Counted from the stretch's first letter, positions 1-9,911 are shown. The stretch is 34,184 bases of DNA from Verrucomicrobiia bacterium (GCA_947460915.1 CANHKJ010000002.1:1-34184); one strand, 5' to 3'. Program-made: numbers and translations. The notes: a model not told the origin generated them from the sequence alone.

Positions 1-965
1 ACATAGTAAGCTTCGGTTGCTGCGAGAGTTACGGATGGATCGATGGTGACGGTAGCTCCGGCGATGGTCACTTGCGCGGTGGTGACGTCGATGGTGTCCA
101 CCACGCTATTATCGCTCGATTTTTTGATGACGATGTTCCCTGTGCCTTTCTGAACTGTTTCGCTGAAAGTGGCCGACAAATTGGCTGTGGTGAGAACACT
201 AGTGGCTTCATCCGCGGGAATGGTAGAGCTGAGGGTTGGAGCTGTTGTGTCAGAGCCGGCTGTAGCAGTTACCGAAACGTTATCGATAGCAAGACCAGAA
301 GAATTGCCTGTTTCTGTGCCGCGCCATGTGGCCCAACGAACTTGTACAACGGGTTGATTGTCAGCAGCAGCAGGCAGTGTGGCTGACACAGTAGTTTTGA
401 CACCTGCGGTTCCACCTGATTGCAAGAAGGGATTGCTTCCTGACGTCGCAGTGATGGTTGTCCAGGTGCCGCTCGTGCCCACTCGATACTGCGCGACAAC
501 ACCAATCGTGCGCGCCTGAGGAGAAATCATTTCTACGTCGTAACCTAGAGTGATGCTGGATTGGCCCGTGGCATCAATGGCGAGAGCTAACTGATTCACT
601 CCATTGGTCGCATTGCTGCTTGTTTGAATATAAAATCGGCCATTGCTAGCGGTGGCATAACCGTATGCCCCGCCACCAGTCTGCACTGTGGTCTGAGCTA
701 AGACTGTTGCGTTGGCGGTAGCGGCAGAGGATTCTGCCGTTGATTTTGTCGACAGGGTTGCTCCGCTTAGCCCGCCCCATGCAGCAAAACCAGCAGGCAA
801 GGATGAAAAGGATGTGGTTCCAAAGTTTTGTGTGATAGGCGGCACTTGCGCTGTTGGATTGGTTTGTGCGCTGACGATGGTGGAGATGCCTAACAGTAAG
901 GGCAAGATCAGTGCTTTCGATGTTCGTTGCACTCTCTGCAGCTGTTTTATCTGTAAATGTTTCAT
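1..965 (-). CDS. Secreted protein with C-terminal SbsA/Big_5-like Ig domain, truncated at the left window edge
   Basis: Reverse-strand frame is open from 965 (or ATG at 992) to position 1 with no stop: MKHLQIKQLQRVQRTSKALILPLLLGISTIVSAQTNPTAQVPP...TAPTLSSTIPADEATSVLTTANLSATFSETVQKGTGNIVIKKSSDNSVVDTIDVTTAQVTIAGATVTIDPSVTLAATEAYYV. Signal peptide plus Ig-like motif. Missing from the ORF track because it has no stop in the window. Confidence 0.85.
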   Translation of the reverse strand, partial: MKHLQIKQLQRVQRTSKALILPLLLGISTIVSAQTNPTAQVPPITQNFGTTSFSSLPAGFAAWGGLSGATLSTKSTAESSAATANATVLAQTTVQTGGGAYGYATASNGRFYIQTSSNATNGVNQLALAIDATGQSSITLGYDVEMISPQARTIGVVAQYRVGTSGTWTTITATSGSNPFLQSGGTAGVKTTVSATLPAAADNQPVVQVRWATWRGTETGNSSGLAIDNVSVTATAGSDTTAPTLSSTIPADEATSVLTTANLSATFSETVQKGTGNIVIKKSSDNSVVDTIDVTTAQVTIAGATVTIDPSVTLAATEAYY

Positions 966-1115
966 GACTGGATTAGTTGTGAGGTTCGACATGGGATTGG
1001 TAGGTGACAATGGAAACGTGAACTAAATAGCATCTTTTGCACCGTTTCCCATGAAAAAAAGCGGGGCGATGTTGTCACTTAAAAAAAAGTTACACATTTT
1101 TATTGATTTGCGAAA

Positions 1116-1135
1116 TTTTCAGAATAAAATGAAAA
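1116..1135. promoter_or_regulatory. Inverted repeat TTTTCA-N8-TGAAAA overlapping the preferred regulator start codon
   Basis: ttttcagaataaaatgaaaa; same half-site style and spacing as 1701-1718. Confidence 0.35.
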
Positions 1136-1680
1136 ACGTGAGCGATGAAATAAGAAAAATTGATGTGGAAAAGGTAGCGTTGAAGGCTACCCGTGAAGAA
1201 TTTGTGTCGCAGTGGGGGGCTCTCGGCTCGCAGTGGGGGATCAATCGTACAATGGCTCAAATTCATGCATTGCTGATGACCTCGCATGAGGCTCTGACCA
1301 CGGACGACGTGATGGAGGAGCTGGCGATTAGCCGCGGCAATGCGCACACGAATTTGAAAGAACTCATTGCTTGGGGCTTGGTGCGCACGGTGGTAATTCG
1401 TGGCGAACGCAAGGAATTCTTTGAAGCGGAGAAGGATGTATGGGAGATCGCACGGACCGTGGCGCGCGAGCGCAAGCGTCGGGAGATCGAGCCGGCCTTG
1501 GGGGTTTTGCGTGAATGTATGGAAAAAAGTCGTGGCTGGGAGAGCCCAGAAGCGCGGGAGTTTTACAAGCAAATGCGGCAGTTGGAGGAGTTCGTGAGCT
1601 TTGCATCAAAGGTCGCAGATCAGGTATCGGGCATGAAACATGGCTTCGCGGTTCAGCTCGCTGCCAAATTGCTAGGTTGA
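1129..1680 (+). CDS. GbsR/MarR family transcriptional regulator
   Basis: ...ATREEFVSQWGALGSQWGINRTMAQIHALLMTSHEALTTDDVMEELAISRGNAHTNLKELIAWGLVRTVVIRGERKEFFEAEKDVWEIA: winged-helix GbsR type. ORF extends upstream to 1051; MKNVSDE at 1129 is the preferred start. Confidence 0.85.
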   Translation: MKNVSDEIRKIDVEKVALKATREEFVSQWGALGSQWGINRTMAQIHALLMTSHEALTTDDVMEELAISRGNAHTNLKELIAWGLVRTVVIRGERKEFFEAEKDVWEIARTVARERKRREIEPALGVLRECMEKSRGWESPEAREFYKQMRQLEEFVSFASKVADQVSGMKHGFAVQLAAKLLG

Positions 1681-1700
1681 TAGTTTTTTTTGCTTAAATA

Positions 1701-1718
1701 TTTCAGTTTTTTCTGAAA
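1701..1718. promoter_or_regulatory. Inverted repeat TTTCAG-N6-CTGAAA, candidate regulator operator
   Basis: tttcagttttttctgaaa in the gap between the regulator gene and the downstream operon. Confidence 0.4.
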
Positions 1719-1755
1719 ATAGGATAATGACAGGAAATTAAAAAATACAAACAGT

Positions 1756-2166
1756 ATGAATCAAGAAACAAACAATACAGTCATTGCTTATGGAGTATAC
1801 TTAGCCATAGCAATTCCGCTCACGGTGTGGGTGGCACGCACGTTGCATAAAAACGGCAGAATTTTTCTGGTCGATTGCTTCCATGGCAATGAGAATTTGG
1901 CGGACAGTGTCAATCACCTGCTAGTCGTGGGATTTTATCTCATGAACATTGGCTTCGTCTCGCTCTACATGAAGTTGGATCTTGCGGTAGAGAATACCAA
2001 AGGGATTTTTGAGGCGGTGAGCGGTAAAATTGGAGTGGTGATGTTGATCCTTGGGGTGATGCACTTCTTCAATCTTTATGTGCTCACTCGCATGAGAAAG
2101 CGTGCAGCGTGGGACGCGATGGGACCACCAGTAGCGCCCAATGGTAATCTCGCTCACAAAGTCTAA
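1756..2166 (+). CDS. Small integral membrane protein of unknown function
   Basis: Hydrophobic segments TVIAYGVYLAIAIPLTVWVA, HLLVVGFYLMNIGFVSLYM, GVVMLILGVMHFFNLYVL; same strand as and close to flanking genes. Confidence 0.75.
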   Translation: MNQETNNTVIAYGVYLAIAIPLTVWVARTLHKNGRIFLVDCFHGNENLADSVNHLLVVGFYLMNIGFVSLYMKLDLAVENTKGIFEAVSGKIGVVMLILGVMHFFNLYVLTRMRKRAAWDAMGPPVAPNGNLAHKV

Positions 2167-2197
2167 CACTTTCCGTAAAGACTCTAACAATACGGCA

Positions 2198-2716
2198 ATG
2201 AAAACGCTAACCATTTTTTATGATCCTCGCTGTGGAATGTGTTCTACATTCCGTCAATGGCTGATACGACAAGTGAAAACGGTCTATGTCGAGTTTGTGG
2301 ACTACGCGGGAGATGAAGCGCGCAGGCGTTTTCCTGGAATTGAAGACTTGCGTGCGGATCAGGATATTGTGGTCCTTGCGGATGACGGTCGCTGGTGGCA
2401 AGGAGCTTCTGCTTGGCTTGTATGCTTGTGGACTACGGTTGAGTATCGTGGCTGGTCGTATCGATTTGCTGGAGAAAATTTGAAGCCTTTGGTCAAACGT
2501 TTCGTGCATGCTCTTTCCACGCGCAGGCATGCGATCTCGAATCTGTTAGGATTAAAATGTGAGGCTCAATTGTTGCAGGAGCTTCAATCGATGGGGGAAG
2601 GAGAGTGTGCGACGGGAAGGTGCAGCATTTCTCCCACAAGCCCGCCTGCTTTGCCACAAAATGTGCTGGCAAGGCAGGTCGCAAAACGCGCTATGGCGCA
2701 GCAAAATCAACTTTAA
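2198..2716 (+). CDS. DUF393 / DCC-family thioredoxin-like protein
   Basis: N-terminus MKTLTIFYDPRCGMCSTFRQWLIRQ has the D-x-x-CxxC signature of the DCC family; start ATG at 2198. Confidence 0.8.
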   Translation: MKTLTIFYDPRCGMCSTFRQWLIRQVKTVYVEFVDYAGDEARRRFPGIEDLRADQDIVVLADDGRWWQGASAWLVCLWTTVEYRGWSYRFAGENLKPLVKRFVHALSTRRHAISNLLGLKCEAQLLQELQSMGEGECATGRCSISPTSPPALPQNVLARQVAKRAMAQQNQL

Positions 2717-2730
2717 CTGAGAATAATAGA

Positions 2731-3726
2731 ATGAAACCGATTGCAGTGATTTTTGGAGCCAATGGATTTCTGGGGCGTTATTTATGCCGCCACTGGGCAC
2801 GGAAGGGGTATGAAATTGTGGCTGTGGCGCGCAGGCGCGATGGCTGGAGTGGCGATGGGATGTTTTTGCCATGGGATGGAAAAAATTCAGGACCATGGGA
2901 ATTGGCACTGGAGGGTGCCAGTGTTGTGGTTAATTTGGCGGGTCGCTCGGTGAATTGTCGCTACGATGAAAAAAATCGTGCGGAGATTTTGGAATCGCGT
3001 GTCGATAGCACAAGAGCGATCGGCAAAGCGATTCGGCAATGTGCCAAGCCGCCTGCGCTGTGGATCAATGCGAGCACGGCGACGATTTACCGCGACGCGA
3101 GTGATGCTCCTCAAGACGAGTGGAAAGGGGAGCCGGGCAGCGGATTTTCGGTAAATGTGGCGCAAAAGTGGGAGGAGGCATTTTTCCGTGATCCGAGTCC
3201 AGCGGTAGTGCGCAAGGTAGCCGTGCGAACTGGCATTGTGATGGCCTGGGAGGAGCGCTCGGCCTTTGCTATGATGAGAAAAATGGCCTGTGTAGGGCTG
3301 GGCGGAGCGCTATCGGGGGGGCGTCAGCGAGTGAGTTGGATTCACATGGATGATTGGTTGACAGCGCTTGATTTCCTCGCAGGGAATCCTTTGTTGGACG
3401 GCGTGTTCAATGTGACGGCTCCTGAGTGCCCAGAGCAGCGCGATTTTCAGCAAGTATTGCGTGAGCAAGTTGCGATGCCGATTGGTTTGCCGGCGACGGA
3501 GTGGATGGTCAAACTGGGTGCTTGGGCGCTGGGAACGGAGGCAGAGCTGGTCTTGAAAAGTCGCTGGGCAGAACCGGCGCGCTTGCTCGATGAGGGTTTT
3601 CGTTTTCGATGGACGCGTTGGGAGCCTGCGGCGAATGATCTTCTGCAACGCCGAGGCATGGATGGATTTTTCCGTCAACGTATGGCGCGCCCTGTGGGGA
3701 TTCGCGCTTGGGCGCAGGCGACGTGA
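2731..3726 (+). CDS. TIGR01777-family NAD-dependent epimerase/dehydratase (SDR)
   Basis: MKPIAVIFGANGFLGRYLCRHWARKGYEIVAVARR... VVNLAGRSVNCRYDEKNRAEILESRVDSTRAIGKAI...WINASTATIYRDA; Rossmann GxxGxxG and typical TIGR01777 motifs. Confidence 0.88.
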   Translation: MKPIAVIFGANGFLGRYLCRHWARKGYEIVAVARRRDGWSGDGMFLPWDGKNSGPWELALEGASVVVNLAGRSVNCRYDEKNRAEILESRVDSTRAIGKAIRQCAKPPALWINASTATIYRDASDAPQDEWKGEPGSGFSVNVAQKWEEAFFRDPSPAVVRKVAVRTGIVMAWEERSAFAMMRKMACVGLGGALSGGRQRVSWIHMDDWLTALDFLAGNPLLDGVFNVTAPECPEQRDFQQVLREQVAMPIGLPATEWMVKLGAWALGTEAELVLKSRWAEPARLLDEGFRFRWTRWEPAANDLLQRRGMDGFFRQRMARPVGIRAWAQAT

Positions 3727-3729
3727 TTT

Positions 3730-4425
3730 TCAGTAAATGACGGCTTTCAGCGAGTCGATGAGAGCGACTTTCAGCTTGTCCCAACGCACGGGTTTGTTCT
3801 CGAGAAAAAGCTGATTGCTGACTTGGAGTTCGATGGCGAGATACTGTTCGGAACTCCAATCGCTACGGAGGGTATCGAGAAGTTTTTTCGACTGATCGGG
3901 ATAAAATTTGACGTTGGGGACGATGCGCAATTCGGGCATTACTTCCTGAAGCGTTTTCATCCAATCGAGAGCAACGGTGGACTCTCCGACTTTGCCCTCG
4001 GAGAAAAGCAGGCTCACATCGGTATGCGGATGGGCGAGTGGATCAAAGGTGTGAACGCTGATGTGAAGCACGCGCGGGGAGCGTTCGAGTTCGTTGCTGA
4101 TGCGTTGGCGCAGAGTGTTCAGGTGGGGAAGGAGTTGTCGCTCGACGAGTTTTTCTCGTTGTGTTTCGCTGAGTTTTTGCGAGAGCTCACTCCAGCAAGT
4201 GGGGTCATTTTGCTGGGCGTAGCAGTCGATGATGAGGCGGGTAATTTCGCAGTGTACGAGGGGTGTGCGGAATTTCATCGCCATGCCCTGAGCGAGATTG
4301 AGAGAGCCGAGATCCCAACCAGCGGCGGAGGTAATGGTGTCCATGTCCTTGGCGAGTGCTTCTTTGAAGGCTTCGGGTACAGCGCAGGTGGCGTGTTCGC
4401 AGGAAAAAATCAAGGGAAGAGGCAT
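3730..4425 (-). CDS. N-formylglutamate amidohydrolase family protein
   Basis: MPLPLIFSCEHATCAVPEAFKEAL...GWDLGSLNLAQGMA...RLIIDCYAQ...HISVHTFDP: FGase family motifs. Start MPLPLIF at 4425; ORF extends to 4548. Confidence 0.8.
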   Translation of the reverse strand: MPLPLIFSCEHATCAVPEAFKEALAKDMDTITSAAGWDLGSLNLAQGMAMKFRTPLVHCEITRLIIDCYAQQNDPTCWSELSQKLSETQREKLVERQLLPHLNTLRQRISNELERSPRVLHISVHTFDPLAHPHTDVSLLFSEGKVGESTVALDWMKTLQEVMPELRIVPNVKFYPDQSKKLLDTLRSDWSSEQYLAIELQVSNQLFLENKPVRWDKLKVALIDSLKAVIY

Positions 4426-4528
4426 GGTGGAAATTGGGTGCGCGGTCAATGTAGAGTGAGGGGATTTTTTTTTCGAGAAAAATCCACGTGTTTTGCGCGC
4501 CGGATCTTGTATTTGAAAGGATAAGAGC

Positions 4529-4558
4529 TTGGCATACAAGTTATCCACAAATTATTCA
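4529..4558 (+). promoter_or_regulatory. Putative sigma70-like dnaB promoter overlapping the DnaA boxes
   Basis: TTGGCA (4529-4534), 18-nt spacer, TATTCA (4553-4558). Pattern match only. Confidence 0.3.
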
Positions 4559-4560
4559 CA
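4541..4560 (+). promoter_or_regulatory. Two tandem DnaA-box matches: TTATCCACA (4541-4549) and TTATTCACA (4552-4560)
   Basis: Both match the 9-mer consensus TTATNCACA; start-to-start spacing 11 nt; 51 nt upstream of the dnaB ATG. Confidence 0.7.
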
Positions 4561-4610
4561 CGAGGGAATCATTGACGAGAGCGGGGGAGATTGCGCATAT
4601 TGTCCGCCGC

Positions 4611-6050
4611 ATGATCGCCACCGAAGAGAAAAAAAGTTACGAAAAAAACGCGCCTTCCTTGCAGCAAGGAAATGAGGGTAAGGTTGATGATGTGATGCGC
4701 GCCATGCCTCATGCATTGGGCCCAGAGAAGTCGATCCTGAGCTCGATGCTGCAAAATCCGCAAGAATACATCAGCACAGCGATCGAGGAAAAACTCACGA
4801 AAGAGCATTTTTACCTTCCCGCGCACAGCATGATTTTTGATGTGTTGATGGAATGCTTTGAAAAAGGACAAGATGTGGAATTGGTGTCGTTGGTGCAAAA
4901 GCTGATCGATAAAAGCATGCTCGAGAACATTGGTGGTCCGGCTGCATTGACAGAGTTGTATTCCTATGCACCAAATGCCGGACATTTCCTCACGCACTTG
5001 GGTTATGTGAAGGATAAGTTCATTCTTCGCTCAGTGATTAACTCGTGCAATGATGCCATCACGCAAGCCTATGATAATCCCGAGGATGTGCCGCAGTTGC
5101 TCGATGGCGTGGAGACTGCTGTGCTAGCAATCCGTGAAAATGCAGAGGTCAACCGCGCTGTTACCATTAAGTCATCGGTCAAGGAGGTGATGGAGTATTT
5201 CGCGGCCCTCTGTGCCGGTGAAAAAGAAGCGCAAGGATTCCCGACGGGCTATGAGGTGCTGGATCGGATGAGCAGCGGATTGAAGCCTGGGGAGATGTTT
5301 GTCATCGCAGCGCGTCCGTCCATGGGCAAAACCTCGTTCATGATGAACATTGTGGAGCACATCTGCATTGATCAGCAAAAGCCCGCGATGGTGTTTTCCT
5401 GTGAGATGAGCTCGTTTCAAATCGTCCAACGTCTCGTTTTCTCTCGAGCGCGCTTCAAACTGTCCGATCTTCACAAAGGCCTGACGCCGCAGAAAAAAGA
5501 CCTCCTTAGCATCAAGAGGGCTGCCGAGGAAATCGGGAATGCAAAACTTTTCATCGATGACACCCCCGGCATCACCATCAATGACCTTCGCGCGAAGGCT
5601 CGACGAAAAAAACGCGATGAAGACATTCAGCTCATCGCCATCGATTACCTCCAGTTGATGCGATCGCTCAGCAAACAGGCTGCAAACTCACGTGAGCGGG
5701 AAATTGCCGAAATTTCCGCTGGTCTGAAGGGCTTGGCCAAAGAACTCGGGATTCCTATTATCGTACTTGCGCAGCTCAACCGGGGGCCTGAGAGTCGATC
5801 AGGAGGAACGCCAAAAATGTCCGACCTGCGGGAATCGGGCTCAATCGAGCAAGATGCCGACTTGATTGGGTTGCTTTACCGGAGTGCCTATTATGCCGAA
5901 AATGAAGAAGAACGAAAAGAGGAAGAAGGTCGTGCAGAACTCTTGCTCGCGAAAAACCGGAACGGCGAGACAGGGCCGGTGCCACTGACCTTCATTGCAC
6001 CATTGATGCGCTTCGAGACAGGTGCTCCCGCTCAAGAGCCGAGTGCTTGA
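4611..6050 (+). CDS. dnaB: Replicative DNA helicase DnaB
   Basis: [56 protein letters not shown] (Walker A), [51 protein letters not shown]. Start MIATEEKK at 4611; ORF open to 4488. Confidence 0.96.
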   Translation: MIATEEKKSYEKNAPSLQQGNEGKVDDVMRAMPHALGPEKSILSSMLQNPQEYISTAIEEKLTKEHFYLPAHSMIFDVLMECFEKGQDVELVSLVQKLIDKSMLENIGGPAALTELYSYAPNAGHFLTHLGYVKDKFILRSVINSCNDAITQAYDNPEDVPQLLDGVETAVLAIRENAEVNRAVTIKSSVKEVMEYFAALCAGEKEAQGFPTGYEVLDRMSSGLKPGEMFVIAARPSMGKTSFMMNIVEHICIDQQKPAMVFSCEMSSFQIVQRLVFSRARFKLSDLHKGLTPQKKDLLSIKRAAEEIGNAKLFIDDTPGITINDLRAKARRKKRDEDIQLIAIDYLQLMRSLSKQAANSREREIAEISAGLKGLAKELGIPIIVLAQLNRGPESRSGGTPKMSDLRESGSIEQDADLIGLLYRSAYYAENEEERKEEEGRAELLLAKNRNGETGPVPLTFIAPLMRFETGAPAQEPSA

Positions 6051-6329
6051 TTTGGGCCTTTGCCGATCTCCCTGTGAACTCCTTTTTCGCATTTTTTTGC
6101 ATATTTCCTCCTTGATTCATAAAAAAATTCAAGCATGCAGTCGAAAAAAACATCGCAAAATCAACGAAAAACGAAATTTTCGCAAAAAATTCGAAATTGG
6201 TGCTTGCGCTGTTCACAAAAATAGCGAGAATCCGCGCCCCACATCGCGCCCCGCGAATGGCATCTCTGCCAAACGCCGCGCTTTAACAACACTTTTGCTA
6301 TCGGGTGCAGCTCCGGAAAATAGGCTCCT

Positions 6330-6393
6330 GCGAAGAATTTCGCGGCCTGCTGGAATGTCCCTTGATGGCAGACATCTAACCAATAATAGCAGG
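6330..6393 (+). promoter_or_regulatory. Structured leader upstream of rpsL
   Basis: GCGAA(6330-6334)-gaat-TTCGC(6339-6343); nested CCTGCT(6346-6351)/AGCAGG(6388-6393) enclosing ATGTC(6355-6359)/GACAT(6371-6375). The outer right arm overlaps the AGGA just before the start codon. Confidence 0.4.
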
Positions 6394-6399
6394 AATCTC

Positions 6400-6816
6400 A
6401 TGCCGACCATCAACCAACTAGTTCGCAAAGGGCGTAAAACACCCGTGGACAAGTCCAAATCTCCAGCCCTCGCCAACTGCCCGGCACGCCGCGGTGTTTG
6501 CTTGCAGGTTATGACTCGTACGCCCAAGAAGCCTAACTCAGCGCTTCGTAAAGTGGCGAAAGTTCGTCTCACGAACGGTTTCGAAGTCATTGCCTACATC
6601 GGTGGTGAAGGACATAACCTCCAAGAGCACTCCATCGTCCTCGTGCGTGGTGGTCGTGTAAAAGACCTTCCCGGTGTTCGTTACCACATTGTTCGTGGTG
6701 CTCTCGATACCCTCGGCGTCGATAAGCGTCGTCAAAGCCGTTCTAAATACGGTGCGAAACGTCCGAAGCCCGGCCAAGCGGCAGCACCTGCCAAAGGCAA
6801 AGGCGGTAAAAAATAA
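6400..6816 (+). CDS. rpsL: 30S ribosomal protein S12
   Basis: [24 protein letters not shown]...[60 protein letters not shown]; start ATG at 6400. Confidence 0.98.
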   Translation: MPTINQLVRKGRKTPVDKSKSPALANCPARRGVCLQVMTRTPKKPNSALRKVAKVRLTNGFEVIAYIGGEGHNLQEHSIVLVRGGRVKDLPGVRYHIVRGALDTLGVDKRRQSRSKYGAKRPKPGQAAAPAKGKGGKK

Positions 6817-6850
6817 TCCTCTCTGATTACACACTCAACTTTTTCTAATT

Positions 6851-7324
6851 ATGTCACGTCGTAAGCGAGTATTCCACAAGCCAGAAAAACGCGATCCCCG
6901 CTATGATAGCGCTCTCGTTGGCAATCTTATTTCCAAAGTCATGGTTGACGGCAAACGCGCTCTTGCTGAGCGTATTGTCTATGCCGCGATCGATCGCGCT
7001 AGCGAAGGCACCGAGACAATTGATCCTCTTGAGGTCGTGACTCGTGCCATCGAGAACGCCAAACCACGCGTGGAAGTGAAATCCCGCCGCGTTGGTGGTG
7101 CCACCTACCAGGTGCCTCTCGAAGTTCCAGTTGCTCGTTCCGAGGCTCTGGCCATGCGCTGGATCATCAACTACGCTCGCAACCGCAAAGGCACTCCAAT
7201 GCATGTTGCTCTCGCCAACGAACTGAAAGACGCTGCCAACAACCAAGGCAATGCTGTTCGTAAGCGTGACGATGTTCACAAGATGGCTCAGGCAAACCGC
7301 GCCTTCGCTCACTTCCGCTTCTAA
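6851..7324 (+). CDS. rpsG: 30S ribosomal protein S7
   Basis: MSRRKRVFHKPEKRDPRYDSALVGNLISKVMVDGKRALAERIVYAAIDRA... typical S7. Confidence 0.98.
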   Translation: MSRRKRVFHKPEKRDPRYDSALVGNLISKVMVDGKRALAERIVYAAIDRASEGTETIDPLEVVTRAIENAKPRVEVKSRRVGGATYQVPLEVPVARSEALAMRWIINYARNRKGTPMHVALANELKDAANNQGNAVRKRDDVHKMAQANRAFAHFRF

Positions 7325-7371
7325 TTGTTTCAATTGATCCTTTTCCTCACTGACTGAAATTTATCAAATCC

Positions 7372-9531
7372 ATGTCCGCCAATCTCAATAGCCCTGATCG
7401 CCAATATCCGCTGCAACGCACGCGGAATATCGGCATCTGTGCGCACATTGATGCTGGCAAGACAACTCTTACGGAGCGGATTCTTTTCTACACAGGGATG
7501 ATTCATAAAATTGGTGAAGTGCACGATGGTGCTGCCACCACTGATTGGATGGAACAGGAAAGAGAACGTGGTATCACCATTACTTCTGCCGCCGTCACCA
7601 CCGAGTGGTGGCAGCGCAAGGAAGAGGGTGTGACTAAGCTCTACACCGAGGAAAAAATGCGCGTCAACATCATCGATACCCCAGGGCACGTTGACTTCAC
7701 CGCTGAGGTGGAGCGTTCCCTGCGCGTTCTCGATGGTGCCATCGTCGTTTTCTGCGGAGTTGCTGGAGTTCAACCGCAAACCGAAACCGTATGGCGTCAA
7801 GCAACGAAATACAACGTGCCGCGTCTTGTTTTCGTCAATAAAATGGATCGCACTGGTGCCAATTTCCAAAGCGTTTTCGAAGAAGTTAAGGAAAAACTTG
7901 GAGCTAATGCTGTTCGCATCCTCATCCCCATCGGTGCCGAAGATACGCTCAAAGGGCAAATCGACGTGGTCAACCAAAAAGCCGTTTACTACAATGACGA
8001 CGATAAGTTTGGTTCCACATACACCGTAAAAGAACTCGACGCAGAGCAAAAAGTTCTCGCCGAGGCAGCTTACGCGGAGCTCCTCGACGCTGTTGCCAGT
8101 GTAGACGAAGAAGTTGGAGAGAAGTTCCTCATGGAGGAGCCAATTTCCAAAGAAGATCTCAAAAAAGGCATTCGCCGCGCTACCATCGCTAACCTACTCG
8201 TTCCTGTTGCTGGTGGTTCCGCTTTCAAAAATAAAGGTGTGCAGTATCTCCTTGATGCAGTAGCCGACTATCTCCCCAATCCTCTCGACATCCCTGCTGC
8301 CATTGGCATGGACCCGGACAACGAAGAACGCAAAATCGAGGTCCATACTGACGACAATCAAAAATTCGTCTCTCTCGCATTCAAACTATGGGCTGACAAA
8401 TTCGTTGGCAAACTCGTTTTCTTCCGTGTCTATTCCGGCTCTATCAAAAAAGGTGACACCGTTTACAATCCTCGCACTAGACGTTCCGAACGCGTAGGCC
8501 GCTTGATCCGTATCCAATCGAATCAGCATACCGACGTCGATTGCTGTTACTCAGGTGACATCGCAGCTATGGTAGGGATCAAAAATGTCACCACTGGTGA
8601 TACCCTCGCTGCAGAAAACCACGACGTAGTTCTTGAGCCTCCCACATTCCCCGAGCCCGTGATCTCCATGGCCGTGGAACCAAAAACGAAAGCCGACCAA
8701 GAAAAACTTGCTCTCGCACTAGCCCGCCTCTCCGAGGAAGATCCTACCTTCATGGTCAAGACCGATGAAGAAACAGGGCAAACTATCATTTCCGGCATGG
8801 GTGAACTTCACCTAGAAATCATTGTCGATCGCCTCAAGCGTGAATTCAAGGTGGAAGCCAACACTGGTGCTCCACAAATCGCCTACCGCGAAACTATTAC
8901 CGCACCAGCCGCTGCCGAAGGCAAACTGGTCAAGCAATCGGGTGGTCGTGGCCAATACGGTCACGTTCGTCTCACCGTTGCTCCCAATGAAAAAGGTAAG
9001 GGCCTGACCATTGAAAATAAAATCGTCGGCGGCGAGATTCCAAAAGAATACGTGAACGCTGTTTACAAAGGTGTCAACGAGTCCATGTCCAATGGCGTCA
9101 TCGCTGGCTTCCCTGTCATCGATGTTCACGTTGACATTCTTGGTGGTTCCTACCACGACGTTGACTCCAACGAAAACGCCTTCACTATGGCGGCGATTTT
9201 CGGTATGAAAGAAGCTTTCAAAAAAGCCAAACCGATCCTACTTGAGCCGATCATGGCGGTAGAGGTTTCCACTCCTGAAGATTACCAAGGTGATGTGATG
9301 GGTGACCTCAATCGTCGTCGCGGTCAAATCACCAGCATCGACACCAAAGGCAAACTCGCCGTCGTTCGCTGCGCTGTTCCTCTCAAGGAAATGTTTGGCT
9401 ACTCCACAGCAGTGCGCACACTTTCTTCAGGACGCGCCTCCTACTCAATGACCCCATCTCATTTCGAGCAGGTTCCCAACAACATTGTCGAGGAAATCGT
9501 CAGTGAACGTGGCGGAACATCTCGTTTTTAA
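7372..9531 (+). CDS. fusA: Translation elongation factor G
   Basis: [96 protein letters not shown]. Confidence 0.98.
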   Translation: MSANLNSPDRQYPLQRTRNIGICAHIDAGKTTLTERILFYTGMIHKIGEVHDGAATTDWMEQERERGITITSAAVTTEWWQRKEEGVTKLYTEEKMRVNIIDTPGHVDFTAEVERSLRVLDGAIVVFCGVAGVQPQTETVWRQATKYNVPRLVFVNKMDRTGANFQSVFEEVKEKLGANAVRILIPIGAEDTLKGQIDVVNQKAVYYNDDDKFGSTYTVKELDAEQKVLAEAAYAELLDAVASVDEEVGEKFLMEEPISKEDLKKGIRRATIANLLVPVAGGSAFKNKGVQYLLDAVADYLPNPLDIPAAIGMDPDNEERKIEVHTDDNQKFVSLAFKLWADKFVGKLVFFRVYSGSIKKGDTVYNPRTRRSERVGRLIRIQSNQHTDVDCCYSGDIAAMVGIKNVTTGDTLAAENHDVVLEPPTFPEPVISMAVEPKTKADQEKLALALARLSEEDPTFMVKTDEETGQTIISGMGELHLEIIVDRLKREFKVEANTGAPQIAYRETITAPAAAEGKLVKQSGGRGQYGHVRLTVAPNEKGKGLTIENKIVGGEIPKEYVNAVYKGVNESMSNGVIAGFPVIDVHVDILGGSYHDVDSNENAFTMAAIFGMKEAFKKAKPILLEPIMAVEVSTPEDYQGDVMGDLNRRRGQITSIDTKGKLAVVRCAVPLKEMFGYSTAVRTLSSGRASYSMTPSHFEQVPNNIVEEIVSERGGTSRF

Positions 9532-9570
9532 TCCACATCGCAACCAACTACCACACACCTTCTCCTTGTT

Positions 9571-9879
9571 ATGGAAAATCAGAAAATACGCATCCGACTC
9601 CGCGCTTTCGATCATCGCGCCGTGGATAAATCCGCCGCCGAAATCGTCGAAACCGCAAAACGCACTGGCGCTAAAGTCTCCGGACCGATCCCGCTTCCTA
9701 CGCGCATCGAAAAATTCAGTGTGAACCGCTCCGTTCACGTGAACAAAAAATCCGCAGAACAATTCGAGATCCGCACTCATAAGCGTTTGCTTGATATCGT
9801 TGATCCTACAGCACGCACGGTTGATGAGTTGAAAAAACTCAACCTTCCTGCCGGTGTTGATATTTCCATCCGCATCTAA
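9571..9879 (+). CDS. rpsJ: 30S ribosomal protein S10
   Basis: [76 protein letters not shown]. Confidence 0.98.
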   Translation: MENQKIRIRLRAFDHRAVDKSAAEIVETAKRTGAKVSGPIPLPTRIEKFSVNRSVHVNKKSAEQFEIRTHKRLLDIVDPTARTVDELKKLNLPAGVDISIRI

Positions 9880-9911
9880 TCACTCATTTACTCTCTAACT
9901 ATTTTACGACT

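Noticed and set aside
3823-4524. 233-aa plus-strand ORF antisense to the amidohydrolase gene
   Set aside because: The minus-strand product has convincing N-formylglutamate amidohydrolase motifs; the plus-strand frame has none.
6111-6132. CTTGA...TCAAG hairpin after dnaB as a terminator
   Set aside because: Only a 5-bp A/T-rich stem without a T-tract; too weak to call.
7552-7700. Extra residues in EF-G between switch I and the DTPGH motif ([30 protein letters not shown])
   Set aside because: Small length variation in this loop is common among EF-G proteins; not enough to call unusual.
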